Assembly (NCBI GenBank): GCA_947174805.1
Contig: CAMWKH010000003.1
Coordinates: forward strand, 94,361-158,360
DNA from: an uncultured Roseburia sp.
Lineage (GTDB): Bacteria; Bacillota; Clostridia; Lachnospirales; Lachnospiraceae
Direction: 5' to 3'
DNA: 64,000 nucleotides
Positions within the stretch are counted from its first letter, which is position 1, and each line of letters opens with the position of its first letter. The notes under the pieces were generated by a model, which saw only the letters and a list, made by a program, of their open reading frames with translations, did not search any database and was not told where the DNA came from. Both the position numbers and the translations under genes were made by a program. Shown in pieces: positions 49,075 to 59,544 of this stretch.

Positions 49075-51373
49075 TTTTATGGTTTTCTTTCTGGGCGTGT
49101 CGTTGACGTTTGGAAGTGTGGTGGAGATTTGGAAAAATAAGCCTTACGGGGTAAAATTGTACGAGCCGGGGAAGATTTTTGAGAAGGATTACAGGAACAG
49201 CGAAAGATTCCGGGAGTACATGGCAAATCGTCTCAATAATTTCCTGGTTATAGCCGCAGGTGGTGCTGAGATTTCTGACATGTGGATTTATGAGGAATGG
49301 TATGGTACGGGAGCTGCCTATGATACCTTTAATTATGCCGAAGTAGTTCAGGGGTCAGATTATGCCGACTCCAGTGCTACAGTTTGTGAGGACTGGATGA
49401 TCGAACAGGAAGCTCAGGACTATTATAACAGCGCAGAGACATTGGGTATGGATAAGGGAAAGAATTTGACGAAAGAGCAGATAAAGGAACTTGCAGACAA
49501 GTATCATGATAAAATAAAAGGAGATAAAAATCTGCTCTATACGGTCACAGACAAGGGGGAGGTTCTCTATTCCAATGCTGACTTAAATGGCCAGGACGGC
49601 GGGCCAAAAGGGTACGGCTTTTTCCTGTATTTTAACGGGGAGAAAGTCACGATTACCATGGATGGGAAAGAAATTGACGTTTATGGAGACGGTTATTACC
49701 GGGATGACAGCGACTGGTATGTTCCGGGATACAGGAATTATCAGACGGATGAAAAGGTGAAAAATGTTACGGTGTGTATAGCCGTGGCGGATGAGCCTGT
49801 CATGTACACGGAAAGTTCCTATCAGGCATCCGGTTTAACGCAGATGGACAATTCCCTGTATTGGCTGTACAGAAATTTTCACGGAAGAAAAAGTCTCCTT
49901 TTGCAGTATTTTTCCTATGGTTTCTTTGGTATCGTTCTGTTGTTTTTGTCCTTTCTTTTGAGAAAGAGCAAAAGGGAGGCGGAAAAAGATATTGCAGTTT
50001 TTCAGGGGAAAATCTGGGTGGAAGCAAAAGTTCTTTTCTTGCTGGTACTTCTTGGCGCAATTTTGCTTCCGGTGGTTTTGTATGGAACGGAATACGGGTT
50101 TTGGCAGGAGTGGAAGGAGCTGCAGGAAGCCGGGGTGGAATACGCATATGTGGCTGAGGAAATGCCCATGCTGGCACAGGAAGTCATGGCCAACGTAAGC
50201 CCCATGTACGGGATTCTTTTTTTCTGGGGTATTTACCTGTTTTGGAATGATTTTAAGTACAATAAAACGATTTGGAAACGGGGGCTTGCCCAAAAACTTT
50301 ACCACACATTTTCCGCTGCAAATATCAATCAGCCCCTTTCCCGTAAAATGGCAAAGAGAAGCAGGGGAATTTTGCTGATAGGGGGAATTTACAGTATTTT
50401 TGCGGCGGGGATGGTTATTTTAAGTGGAATTTTGGGATATAGAAACGGATGGATTTTTGCCTTTGTTCTGGTAATTTTGGGCTCTGTGTGTTTTCTGGGG
50501 GCGGTATATCTTTTTTCCAAAAAAAATATGGAGACGGCAAGAGATATGGAAACCCTCTCCCGGTGTGTCAGCGAGATACGGGACGGAAATTACAGGAAGA
50601 CAGGAGGGCAGTTTGCAGGCCACGACTTGGAAGGGGTCATGAATGAGCTGGAAGATATCCGCCACGGTATGGCAGAGGCGGTGGAGGAGCAGATGAAAAG
50701 CCAGCGGATGAAGGTGGAACTCATAGCCAATGTGTCCCACGATATAAAAACCCCCCTGACTTCCATTATCAGCTATGTGCAGTTTTTAAAACAGGAGGAG
50801 GGACTGCCGGAGCATATAAAGGATTATATAAAGATTTTAGACGAGAAATCCCAGAGGTTAAAAAATATGGTGATGGATGTGTTTGCCGTGAGCAAAGCCG
50901 CCTCGGGAGAATTGCCCATGCATATGGAAGAGCTGGATTTTGGAAAACTTTTAAGGCAGACCATGGCGGATATGCAGGAGGAGATTGATAGAAGTTCTGT
51001 GGCTTTCCGAACGGCGGTACCGGAATCTCCCGTAATGATTACGGCGGATGGGCAGAGGATGTACCGGGTATTCCAGAATTTGTTCCAAAACGCCATAAAA
51101 TATTCCCTGGAAGGTTCCAGAGTATATGTGGCATTATATGAGGAAGGCACCAGGGTGACAGCCAGTGTGAAAAACACTTCCAGCTTAGAGCTTGAAAAAA
51201 ATAAGGATTTCACAGAGCGCTTTGTGCGGGGAGATAAAAGCCGCACAGACGGGGGCAGCGGATTGGGACTCTCTATTGCCCAGAGTTTTACAGAAGCCTG
51301 CGGCGGGGAATTTTCCTGGGAGGTGGATGCGGACCTCTTCGTGGTTAAGGTTTCCTTTCACAAAATTCAATAG
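49037..51373 (+). CDS. Large multi-pass sensor histidine kinase (VanS-like core)
   Basis: 778 aa. An N-terminal membrane helix (about 12-30) is followed by an extracytoplasmic domain of about 250 residues, then five or so membrane helices (about 290-310, 330-350, 388-405, 450-470, 475-497) and a HAMP-like linker. The phosphoacceptor motif is VELIANVSHDIKTPLTSII near residue 570. HATPase motifs: LFQNAIKYSLEG and GSGLGLSIAQSFTEA. The start is TTG at 49037, in frame and overlapping the regulator gene; ATG at 49079 is an alternative. The large external domain is likely the sensor. Confidence 0.88.
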   Translation: MDTKWKNRKKVISFMVFFLGVSLTFGSVVEIWKNKPYGVKLYEPGKIFEKDYRNSERFREYMANRLNNFLVIAAGGAEISDMWIYEEWYGTGAAYDTFNYAEVVQGSDYADSSATVCEDWMIEQEAQDYYNSAETLGMDKGKNLTKEQIKELADKYHDKIKGDKNLLYTVTDKGEVLYSNADLNGQDGGPKGYGFFLYFNGEKVTITMDGKEIDVYGDGYYRDDSDWYVPGYRNYQTDEKVKNVTVCIAVADEPVMYTESSYQASGLTQMDNSLYWLYRNFHGRKSLLLQYFSYGFFGIVLLFLSFLLRKSKREAEKDIAVFQGKIWVEAKVLFLLVLLGAILLPVVLYGTEYGFWQEWKELQEAGVEYAYVAEEMPMLAQEVMANVSPMYGILFFWGIYLFWNDFKYNKTIWKRGLAQKLYHTFSAANINQPLSRKMAKRSRGILLIGGIYSIFAAGMVILSGILGYRNGWIFAFVLVILGSVCFLGAVYLFSKKNMETARDMETLSRCVSEIRDGNYRKTGGQFAGHDLEGVMNELEDIRHGMAEAVEEQMKSQRMKVELIANVSHDIKTPLTSIISYVQFLKQEEGLPEHIKDYIKILDEKSQRLKNMVMDVFAVSKAASGELPMHMEELDFGKLLRQTMADMQEEIDRSSVAFRTAVPESPVMITADGQRMYRVFQNLFQNAIKYSLEGSRVYVALYEEGTRVTASVKNTSSLELEKNKDFTERFVRGDKSRTDGGSGLGLSIAQSFTEACGGEFSWEVDADLFVVKVSFHKIQ

Positions 51374-51490
51374 AATCTAACAAATGGACAGATGATGTAA
51401 AAAACACCACATACCTTATGGCAGTGAAATGTGTTACACTTTAACCATGAAAGAACCGGATCTAAATCAAAACTTTAGGAGGGAATCTGT

Positions 51491-53827
51491 ATGAGTGAGT
51501 TAAAGAGGCCGCCGAAGGAAAAGTGGTGTTTTGGCGTTGGAGACAATGGTAAAGATAAAGTTTCTAATTTAGTGGGAGCATTTGAGAGTGGGAAAATGAT
51601 TACAGTTCAGGAACAGGAGAAAGTATTTCATTTAAGCAACGGAAGAATCAGTTACATTTTCTATGTGATGGAAAGCGGACAGCTGGGGCATTTATATTTT
51701 GGAAAGGCATTAAATCCCAAAGGCAGTTATCTGCACTTGATAGAAAAGGCGCACCGTCCTATGACAACCTATATCCAGGAAGGGGATTTATATACTTCTT
51801 ATGAACATATGCGTCAGGAATATCCCTGCTATGGCACCTCGGACTACCGTTATCCTGCCCTGGAAGTCCAAGGCGGGGACGGGAGCCGTGTTTGCAAACC
51901 AGAGTACCAGGGGTATGAGATCCTAAGGGGGAAGAAGCCTTTGGAGGGGCTTCCTGCTACCTATGTTGAGCAAGAGGATGAGGTGTCTACCCTGGAGATT
52001 ATAATGAAAGACCACTGGAGAAATCTGGAGATTGTTTTGTCTTACAGTATTTTTCGGGATGTGGACGCCATAGCAAGGAGCGTGCGGTTTATCCATTCAG
52101 GGGAAGAACCGTTGTTTCTCAACAGGGCCATGAGCATAAGCGTGGATATGCCGGAGGGGGATTATCAGGCGCTGCAGTTGTCGGGAGCGTGGTCCAGGGA
52201 GCGGGGGATCAAAGTCAGGGAATTGGACCCTGGGATAACGGCGGTGTCCAGTATGAGGGGAAATTCCTCACACCAGCACAATCCATTCCTGGGAGTAAAG
52301 AAAAAAGACACGACGGAGCACAGCGGGGATGCCTATGGGTTTAGCCTAGTGTACAGCGGAAATTTCCTGGCACAGGCGGAGGTGGATAATTATCAGGTGC
52401 TCCGTGTTATCTTGGGCATAAATCCCTTTGGTTTTCAGTGGAAGTTATATCCGGGGGATACCTTTACCACCCCGGAGGGAGTGATGGTATATTCATCTAA
52501 TGGGTTAAACGGGATGAGCCGTGAGTTTCACAGGCTTTACAGAAAACGGCTGGCCAGGGGATACTGGCGGGATAAAGAGCGGCCGGTGCTAATCAATAAC
52601 TGGGAGGCCACGCAGTTTGACTATGTGGAAGAAGATTTGCTCAAATTTGCGGTAAAGGCAAAAGAATGTGGGATGGAGCTGTTTGTTTTGGATGACGGAT
52701 GGTTTGGCCAACGGAACGATGATAAGAGAGGGCTTGGAGATTGGAAAGCAAACAGAGAAAAACTTCCAGGGGGAATAAAAGGCCTGGCGGATAAAGTGGA
52801 AAGCCTGGGAATGAAATTTGGTTTGTGGTTTGAGCCGGAGATGGTAAATAAAGACAGTGATTTTTTCCGCAGCCATCCGGATTATATTATTGAAACGCCG
52901 GGACGCAGTACATCCCATGGGAGAAACCAGTTTGTACTGGATTTTTCCAGAAGAGAGGTAGTGGATGCTGTGTATGGACAGATGCATGAACTTTTGTCCA
53001 AAGCAAAAATCAGCTACATCAAATGGGATATGAACCGTTCTATCAGCGAGTGTTATTCAAAATCCTATCCCCCGGACCAGCAGGGAGAGATTTTTCACCG
53101 GTATATTCTGGGGGTGTATGAACTCCATGAGCGTCTGATTCAGGCATTTCCAGAACTTTTAATTGAATCCTGCGCCAGCGGAGGGGGACGGTTTGATGCG
53201 GGAATGCTCTACTATGCCCCCCAGGGATGGGTTTCTGACGATTCCGATGCCGTTGAGCGTCTGAAAATTCAGTATGGCACCAGTTTGTCCTATCCTTTGA
53301 GCTGCATGGGAGCCCATGTATCCGCCTGTCCCAATGAGCAGGTGGGGAGAGTTACGCCCATAGAGACAAGAGGAAATGTGGCATATACAGGGGCGTTTGG
53401 GTATGAGCTGGATTTAAATAAGTTAAATGAGGAAGAAATTCAAATTGTGAAAAGGCAGGTGGCCTTTTATAAGAAGAACCGGAATTTTATTGCCACAGGA
53501 GATTTTTATCGTCTGTTAAGTCCCTTTGAGGGGAATTTTGCGGCATGGGAAGTGGCGGCGCCGGACGGCAAAAGGGCTTTTGTCACAGTTACCCGAATGT
53601 TAAGCGAGATAAACGGGCCATACAGGCATCTGCCTTTATGGGGACTTGTAAAAGACCAGTTGTACCATATTGAGGGAAAATTTAACGCTTATGATGCCTA
53701 CGGGGATGAGCTGATGCAGTATGGGCTCATATTGGAGGATAAATCTTCCGGTCAGGTTATTGACGGGAGCAGGGGCTGCAGCGACTTTTTGTCGGTGCTG
53801 TATGAGATTACGGCAATTTCTGATTAG
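51491..53827 (+). CDS. Alpha-galactosidase (GH36)
   Basis: 778 aa, the usual length for bacterial GH36. An N-terminal beta-sandwich (1-330) precedes the TIM barrel. FVLDDGWFG, then KFGLWFEPEMV, the nucleophile Asp in YIKWDMNRSISE, and the acid/base Asp in VSDDSDAVERL are all present. CASGGGRFDAGMLYY is a further family marker. The enzyme releases alpha-1,6-linked galactose from raffinose-type sugars or galactomannan. There is no signal peptide, so it is cytoplasmic. An AGGAGGG SD lies 10 nt upstream. Confidence 0.95.
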   Translation: MSELKRPPKEKWCFGVGDNGKDKVSNLVGAFESGKMITVQEQEKVFHLSNGRISYIFYVMESGQLGHLYFGKALNPKGSYLHLIEKAHRPMTTYIQEGDLYTSYEHMRQEYPCYGTSDYRYPALEVQGGDGSRVCKPEYQGYEILRGKKPLEGLPATYVEQEDEVSTLEIIMKDHWRNLEIVLSYSIFRDVDAIARSVRFIHSGEEPLFLNRAMSISVDMPEGDYQALQLSGAWSRERGIKVRELDPGITAVSSMRGNSSHQHNPFLGVKKKDTTEHSGDAYGFSLVYSGNFLAQAEVDNYQVLRVILGINPFGFQWKLYPGDTFTTPEGVMVYSSNGLNGMSREFHRLYRKRLARGYWRDKERPVLINNWEATQFDYVEEDLLKFAVKAKECGMELFVLDDGWFGQRNDDKRGLGDWKANREKLPGGIKGLADKVESLGMKFGLWFEPEMVNKDSDFFRSHPDYIIETPGRSTSHGRNQFVLDFSRREVVDAVYGQMHELLSKAKISYIKWDMNRSISECYSKSYPPDQQGEIFHRYILGVYELHERLIQAFPELLIESCASGGGRFDAGMLYYAPQGWVSDDSDAVERLKIQYGTSLSYPLSCMGAHVSACPNEQVGRVTPIETRGNVAYTGAFGYELDLNKLNEEEIQIVKRQVAFYKKNRNFIATGDFYRLLSPFEGNFAAWEVAAPDGKRAFVTVTRMLSEINGPYRHLPLWGLVKDQLYHIEGKFNAYDAYGDELMQYGLILEDKSSGQVIDGSRGCSDFLSVLYEITAISD

Positions 53828-54692
53828 AATTTAAAACTTCATGAATTTTTGTGCGGTTTTCCTGGGTTTTGGACTGTTCCCGGATTCTGTACTGGCTGGG
53901 GGAAAGCCCGGTAGTCTGTCGGAATATTTTGTGAAAGGATTCCGGCTGCTGATAACCGCAGGAATAGGCGATGCTTGCAACGGAGAGCTGGGTCATGGAC
54001 AGGAGATGCGCAGCTTTTGTCATGCGGAAGTTCTGTAAATATTTCAAGGGGGACAAGTCGGTATGTTTTTTAAACAGGGTGCTTAGATAGCTGCGGTTTA
54101 AACCAACATATCTGGCAATTTCCTCAATCTGCAGGGATTCGCTGTAGTGGTTTTGTATGTATTGTATCCCATGGCTGACATATACATTGTCTTTGGAATC
54201 ACAGTATACGGCATCCCTGTTGGCCTTGGCAAGACAGGAGAAGAAGAGATAGAACATGGCGTTTTGGCGGTATAAGTCACTGGAGCTTGCTGTGTTATGT
54301 TCCAGCATATCTAAAATATATTTTTCCGGATGCAGGTTATTTTCGCAGGAAAAAACTGGAAAGTCCTGACAGATGCCAAGACTGTTGAGGATTTCCCTCG
54401 CTTTCTTCCCGGAAAAGCCCAGCCACACGTAGGTCCATGGAGTTTCGGCATCTGCCATGTACAGGGTTTGATAGTCCGGCTCAATGAGGAAACCCTGTCC
54501 CTTTGTGAGATGGTAACAGTTGTTGTTTACGAAAAACTCCCCTTTGCCCTCTAAAATAAAATGAATTAAGTAGTAATTGCGGACAGCGGGACCGTATTTA
54601 TGGCAGGGATCCGTGACAGAGTAACCAAAATTGTTTACATGGATATCTTCCGATTCCATTGTGGGAAATTCCATAAAAAAAGCATTTTCCAT
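53808..54692 (-). CDS. AraC-family transcriptional regulator
   Basis: 294 aa. The N-terminal cupin-like sugar-binding domain (FILEGKGEFFVNNNCYHLT, GFLIEPD) is followed by the C-terminal AraC HTH (LLSMTQLSVASIAYSCGYQQPESFHKIFRQ and GLSPSQYR). It converges on the alpha-galactosidase gene and overlaps it by 20 bp. The pairing suggests that it regulates galactoside use. Confidence 0.92.
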   Translation of the reverse strand: MENAFFMEFPTMESEDIHVNNFGYSVTDPCHKYGPAVRNYYLIHFILEGKGEFFVNNNCYHLTKGQGFLIEPDYQTLYMADAETPWTYVWLGFSGKKAREILNSLGICQDFPVFSCENNLHPEKYILDMLEHNTASSSDLYRQNAMFYLFFSCLAKANRDAVYCDSKDNVYVSHGIQYIQNHYSESLQIEEIARYVGLNRSYLSTLFKKHTDLSPLKYLQNFRMTKAAHLLSMTQLSVASIAYSCGYQQPESFHKIFRQTTGLSPSQYRIREQSKTQENRTKIHEVLNSNQKLP

Positions 54693-54731
54693 AAAGGGGT
54701 TTTCCTTCCGAAATAATGAATAATTAACGAT

Positions 54732-54760
54732 AGTATATCATTGTAAAAGGAATATTTCAA
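54732..54760 (-). promoter_or_regulatory. Promoter of the AraC-family gene
   Basis: On the minus strand TTGAAA (54760-54755), 17 bp, TATACT (54737-54732), 40 bp upstream of the start codon. Confidence 0.65.
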
Positions 54761-54890
54761 GAAAGTGGCATGAGAAATGAAAAGTAAAATTTGAAAGGAT
54801 ATCTGGTGAGAGGATTGACAGTGATTGCGGCTTTCTAGAAAAAGTAATAAAAGCCATTTCAGGTAATTCATCACATTATAAGGAGATTTT

Positions 54891-54914
54891 AACCGGGGGA
54901 AACCCGGTTTTTTT
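54891..54914 (+). terminator. Short hairpin with T-run in the araC-DUF4280 gap
   Basis: AACCGGG/CCCGGTT with a short loop and seven Ts. No gene ends here, so it may be the remains of a lost gene or an attenuator. Apart from this hairpin and the two promoters, the 404-bp gap holds nothing I can recognise. Confidence 0.5.
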
Positions 54915-55015
54915 AGATTGTGCCAGAATATTGTCCTGGCAAACAGTTTTTTTGTGGGGAAGAATGTAAAAAGATTGTCTTTCGTGACGAAAAACTGTAT
55001 CTCGGGATAATTCTA

Positions 55016-55043
55016 TTGAAAAATGGAGAGAGAATTGTATAGT
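55016..55043 (+). promoter_or_regulatory. Promoter of the DUF4280 gene
   Basis: TTGAAA (55016-55021), 16 bp, TATAGT (55038-55043), about 53 bp before the ATG. Confidence 0.55.
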
Positions 55044-55095
55044 ATAGAAAAGTGTTTTTTTACCTAAAAGGAAAAAGGGAAAGTGGGGAGGTAAT

Positions 55096-55320
55096 ATGGG
55101 CAAAGATTATCTGGTGAGAGGAGCAAAACTGATATGTATCTGTGGGAGTGAGCTGTCTTATTTAAAGGTGGCAAGAAAAAAAGTGTGTACTAGTGGGAAG
55201 AAGGAAAAGGCAAACTGTAAGGACTGCAAAGAATGTAAAAATATTCCTTATTTTGGAAAGTGTAAGTTAAATGCTGCCACCCATACCTGCGAAGGGTTTA
55301 TGGATTTGGCGGAACGATAG
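55096..55320 (+). CDS. DUF4280 PAAR-like protein, N-terminal half (frameshifted)
   Basis: 74 aa, cysteine-rich. LVRGAKLICICGSELSYLKV and CKNIPYFGKCKLNAA match the N-terminal half of DUF4280, a PAAR-like family that often precedes Rhs toxins or caps contractile injection systems. The usual second half (LTMDCVLICKKGGLILPL with a final SGQ) continues in a different frame from about 55302. The start has GGGGAGG upstream and a promoter at 55016. The frameshift probably inactivates it, unless the second half is read separately. Confidence 0.7.
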   Translation: MGKDYLVRGAKLICICGSELSYLKVARKKVCTSGKKEKANCKDCKECKNIPYFGKCKLNAATHTCEGFMDLAER

Positions 55321-55619
55321 CAGAATACGGCAATATCACAGAAAAAAACGAAAAGGTAAACGGTGAGGAAGCCCTTACTATGGATTGTGTTCTAATATGT
55401 AAAAAAGGCGGGCTGATTTTGCCTCTTACCTCTGGTCAGGGATATGATGAAAAAATAGATATCACAGCCTTTTTAACTCGATTTCAGAGAGCGATTTTGT
55501 GGGCATTGGGGGAAAAATCTTCAATGCAATGTCTTTGGAGGAGATCCTATAAATATGAACACAGGAAATTTTATATACGAAAAGGAAGATACGGGAAGCT
55601 TACGAAACAGGGCTTGTAA
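55302..55619 (+). pseudogene. DUF4280 C-terminal half in a shifted frame
   Basis: Reading from 55302 gives GFGGTIAEYGN, then EEALTMDCVLICKKGGLILPL and SGQGYDE, the expected second half of the DUF4280 protein, in a frame different from 55096. It runs on into meaningless sequence. In another frame from about 55537 the opening of an Rhs protein is visible (GDPINMNTGNFIYEKED), so the two genes once lay close together. Confidence 0.65.
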
Positions 55620-57982
55620 GTCTTTGTACCGGGGAGGGAAAAAGGATTCTTTACCGCAAGACAGTGGGGGAAGTATATGCGCCTCTTTTTGGAGATGGAG
55701 GATTGCTGGCACGGAATAGGGAGGGTTATCGTTATTGTGACAGAGATAGTCTAGAATACATTTTTGACAGTCAAGGAAAGCTGTTAAAAAAGAAAGACAG
55801 GGAAGGGAATCAGAATGATTATTTTTATAATGTAAAAGGGCAGTTAGCAGAAGTTCACGGGAGCAATGGTGGAAAGCTGTATTATGAATATAATGGGGAA
55901 GGAAAATTAATACGGGTAAAAGATCATTTCGGACGGAAAACTGGAGAGTATACTGCGTCCGGATGGAATCCAGGCATTGAAAAACGAGTATGACAGTTTA
56001 AACAGAGTGGTGAAACAGATTATGCCAGACGGCGGCATCACAGAGATAGAATACGACACTGCTAACCTGAAAACATACCATATGAAGCCGGACGGAAGCA
56101 TGATTGTGTATGAAAGCGATGAGCGGTTCCGAAATATAAAAACAATCTATGAGGACGGAGAAGAAACCTACGAATATAATGATAAAAATCTCAGGACGCT
56201 TTTTGTGGACAAAATGGGGAATGAAACAGAATATGCCTATGACCACAGGGGAAACCTTACGGGGATACGGGATGCTGCGGGAAACGCCGTAAGCATGGCC
56301 TATGATGAGAATAACCGGCTTTTGTATAAAAAGACCCCGGATGGGTCTACCATAGAGAATATTTATGATCTAGAGGGAAGGCTTACAGAGACAAGAGATG
56401 CCATGGGAAATTCAAAGAAGTTTTGTTATGATGAATTTTCCCGTCCAGTAAAAATTATTCAGGAAGAGGCACCCAGATCTGCATAGAGTACGATAAAAAG
56501 GGCAATATCACAGGTGTGGCAACTGCCCGGGGAAATCGATTCCGGTATGAGTATGACCAGTTAAACAGAGTGACAGTGATGTGGGACGGAAATGGAAATC
56601 CCACCAGGTTTTCCTATGATGATCACAATGCTGTTGTATGCAGTGAGAATGCCCTTGGGGATAAAAAACTGTTCCGCCGGGATTTTAACGGGAAAATCCT
56701 TGAAGTGACGGATTATGATGGCAAAAGAGTATCGGTTCAATATGGTCTTTCGAATCAGGCGGAAGTTCTGATTGATAAAGAAGGAAATGTAACAAAAAAT
56801 AAATATGACCACATGGGAAATTTGACAGAGCAAATATTACCCAACGGTTTCAAAGAAAGTTACGTTTATGATAAGTATAACCGTGTCACGGAATACAAAG
56901 ATGCACTTGGCTATGTTACAAAATATGAGTATGATGCAAATGGCAACCGCACAAAAATTATGTATGACGACGGTGCAGTTACATCTTTTACCTATGATGC
57001 ATTAAACAGAATGACCAGGAAAACGGAACCGGACGGTGCTAGAACCTGTTACGAATATAATTGGCGGGGACAGATTACAAAAATTATACATCCTGGGGAA
57101 CTGACAGAAGAGATGATGTATGATGCTCTTGGCAGAATCACGGAATATAAAGACATTTACGGAAACTGCAGGGTTACCAGTTATAATACAATGGGGGCAG
57201 CCTTTGTCTGTAACGGAGGGAAACGGTCTTAGGACAGAGTATGAATATTATACAGGCGGGGATTTAAAAAAGATAAGCTTTCCCAACGGAACCTGGGAAG
57301 AATTTCACTATGACAGAAACAGAAATGTGACAGAGAGGACGGATCAGGGAGGGTATACTATACGCTATGTGTATGATGCCCTGAACCGTGTAACAAAAAT
57401 CACTAGCAGCCTGGGAGAGAGCATTGCCTATCAATATGACTCTGTAGGGAATTTGACAGAAGTTAAAGACGGAAGGGGAAATATCAGAAAATTTGAATAT
57501 TCTCCGATGGGAAAAATTTGTTCGGTCTTGGAACCTGACGGCAGAAAAAGCATATATGATTACGACTGTATGGGAAAGCTGGCATCTATCAAACAACAGG
57601 ATAGGGTTACGCTTTTTGAGCGAGATGCCGGAGGAAATCTTTCCGTATTGACGGATGTTTTGGGAAATCGGGAAACTTATCAGTATGACTGTTATGGAAG
57701 GATTATAAGTCAGAGGGACAGAGACGGCTATGAAACCAGCTTTGCCTATGATGCGTCGGGAAATTTAAAGAGTGTGGAGTATGTAGGGGAAAAACGTGTG
57801 GAGTATGAGTACGATGCCCTGGGGTATCTGGTCAAAATAAAAGATTGGCTGGGCACAACTCTTATAAAGCCGGATGAATTTGGAAGGGCGGTCAGCGTTA
57901 CCGACTATAAAAGCCAGAAGGTGGAATACGAATATGGGCAGATGGGAGAGAGAACTGCAGTTATCTACCCTGGGGGAATGCT
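55537..57982 (+). pseudogene. Rhs/YD-repeat protein, N-terminal and core part, decayed
   Basis: YD repeats run through several reading frames. The opening GDPINMNTGNFIYEKED is in one frame (from about 55537). LEYIFDSQGKL and YYEYNGEGKL lie in the next (to 55993), NEYDSLNRVVKQIMPDG in a third (55977-56486), ATARGNRFRYEYDQLNRV in a fourth stretch (56516-57232), and YEYYTGGDLKKISF in the last (to about 57982). I infer at least three frameshifts and a deletion after the opening motif. The last stretch, up to YPGG, joins smoothly to the part after the insertion (from 59669), so one ancestral gene is interrupted here. Confidence 0.85.
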
Positions 57983-58259
57983 CATGTATGGTAAAGAAGC
58001 AGAAATAAAAAAACAAGAGAAAGACTGCCAGCACCGCACTATTCCAAATCAAAGAGCAAAAGACAAGCATTGTGGGAAAATCTAAACTTTTGGATTTTCT
58101 TGCGAATATTGATACCTACAGAATCCCGCACATACATTTATCTTTTTTATTTTCTAAAATATTAAGAATTTTATTTCATTTTTGCGGAAAGGAATGTAAA
58201 ATAAAGTCAATGGCAAATCGCAGTTTGTTGATATCTTTTTAAACTAAAGGAGGTAACGC

Positions 58260-59096
58260 ATGAGACATATATTATCATCGGCGCACGTTCACACAAATTT
58301 TTGTGATGGAAAGTCAACTGCACATGACATAGCTCAAATGGCATATAAAATGGGATTTGTTTCGCTTGGTTTCACTTCCCACGCACCGCAGATGTTTGAT
58401 TCAGCGCATTGTATTGCTCCTTCAAGAGAAGGTGATTATAAAAGGGAGATACGCCTGGTACAGAAAGAATACAAAGGACGTATGGCAATATATCTTGGTA
58501 TAGAGCGAGATATGTTTAGTTGCGCAGATCCAATGGATTACGATTATTTTATTGCTTCCATGCATTATTTTACGAGACCGGACGGTTGTTATAGTGGAGT
58601 GGATGCACCATCAGAGATCATGCAGAAATATGTTAATGAATGCTGTGGCGGTAATGGGCTTGAAATGGCGCAACGGTATTTTTCACTGTTTCGGGACTAT
58701 GTACTTGAATCAAAGCCGGCAATAATAGGACATTTTGATCTTGTAAGGTATAACAATGCTGCATTGCATTTATATGACGAAGATTCTTCTGCTTATCGTA
58801 TAATGGCTCTTGATGCCTTACGAGCGATGTTTGAAACAAATGCGCTGCTTGAGGTGAATACAGGAGGTGTTGCGAGAGGATATATGTCAGAGCCTTACCC
58901 GGCAGCATTCTTACTAAAAGAATGGAAAGCTTGGGGTGGGGAGGTGATTATCAATTCTGACTGTCACGATGCAAAGTTCCTTGATGCAGGTTACATTCAA
59001 GCTGAAGAGATTCTTTTATCACTTGGCTATGAACATGTGGTACGGCTTAGTCCAAATCCAGAAAAAGAAATGTGGGAACGTGTTGGACTACATTGA
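58260..59096 (+). CDS. PHP-domain phosphoesterase (HisJ-type histidinol-phosphatase-like)
   Basis: 278 aa. PHP-domain metal-binding motifs: HVHTNFCDGKS near the N-terminus, GFTSHAPQ, an IERDM segment, GHFDLVRY and INSDCHDA near the end. The fold hydrolyses phosphomonoesters; HisJ-type members act on histidinol phosphate, but many PHP proteins have other substrates. The start has AAGGAGG at good spacing. A terminator follows at 59198. It lies inside the interrupted Rhs gene and is cargo of the insertion. Confidence 0.85.
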   Translation: MRHILSSAHVHTNFCDGKSTAHDIAQMAYKMGFVSLGFTSHAPQMFDSAHCIAPSREGDYKREIRLVQKEYKGRMAIYLGIERDMFSCADPMDYDYFIASMHYFTRPDGCYSGVDAPSEIMQKYVNECCGGNGLEMAQRYFSLFRDYVLESKPAIIGHFDLVRYNNAALHLYDEDSSAYRIMALDALRAMFETNALLEVNTGGVARGYMSEPYPAAFLLKEWKAWGGEVIINSDCHDAKFLDAGYIQAEEILLSLGYEHVVRLSPNPEKEMWERVGLH

Positions 59097-59197
59097 CATC
59101 AGGAAAACAAATTCTTGTTGAAACGAATTATTCAAATTTCATTAGACAAATTCAAATTTGCATAAAAATTATATAATGGTTACGAATATTAATCACG

Positions 59198-59234
59198 AGC
59201 GGTAAAACTATTACAGTTTTATCGCTTTTATTTT
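59198..59234 (+). terminator. Terminator after the PHP gene
   Basis: AGCGGTAAAACT pairs with AGTTTTATCGCT (one G-U) and is followed by TTTATTTT. Confidence 0.75.
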
Positions 59235-59305
59235 AAAAACAGGAAATATATGCAAAAGAAATATACTTTACGACACGATGTCGCAAAATTCAGAAAGGAG
59301 TATAT

Positions 59306-59380
59306 ATGGGTTCAAATGCAGTTAGGGCAGGAAAAGCAAATCACATCCTGCCGCTTATCCGGGCAGAGCCTAATGGATAG
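59306..59380 (+). CDS. 24-residue ORF upstream of the maff2 remnant
   Basis: ATG at 59306 with AGAAAGGAG upstream opens a short ORF (MGSNAVRAGKANHILPLIRA, then EPNG). It lies in the inserted segment ahead of a hairpin and the maff2 remnant, so it is probably part of the conjugative-element scar. I do not recognise it. It may be an artefact of the scar. Confidence 0.35.
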   Translation: MGSNAVRAGKANHILPLIRAEPNG

Positions 59381-59454
59381 CAACAACAGCCTACTGCACA
59401 ATCATAATAAAACAAAAATAAAAAAGAAGGAGAAAAATCCAATAAGAAAGGGTG

Positions 59455-59483
59455 AACCGTCAGAGTATTCTGGCGGTTTTTCT
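59455..59483 (+). terminator. Hairpin before the maff2 remnant
   Basis: AACCGTCAG pairs with CTGGCGGTT (one G-U), followed by TTTTC. It could be an attenuator from the parent element. Confidence 0.6.
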
Positions 59484-59544
59484 TTTGTGCAGGAGCAGGA
59501 TAAGAGAATCCTGTCCATTTCTGATTTGGGTTTTAGAAATATTT

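Noticed and set aside
55321..55664. A new small gene at 55380-55619
   Set aside because: The start codes for the end of DUF4280 and the rest is out-of-frame Rhs opening; it is debris of two broken genes.
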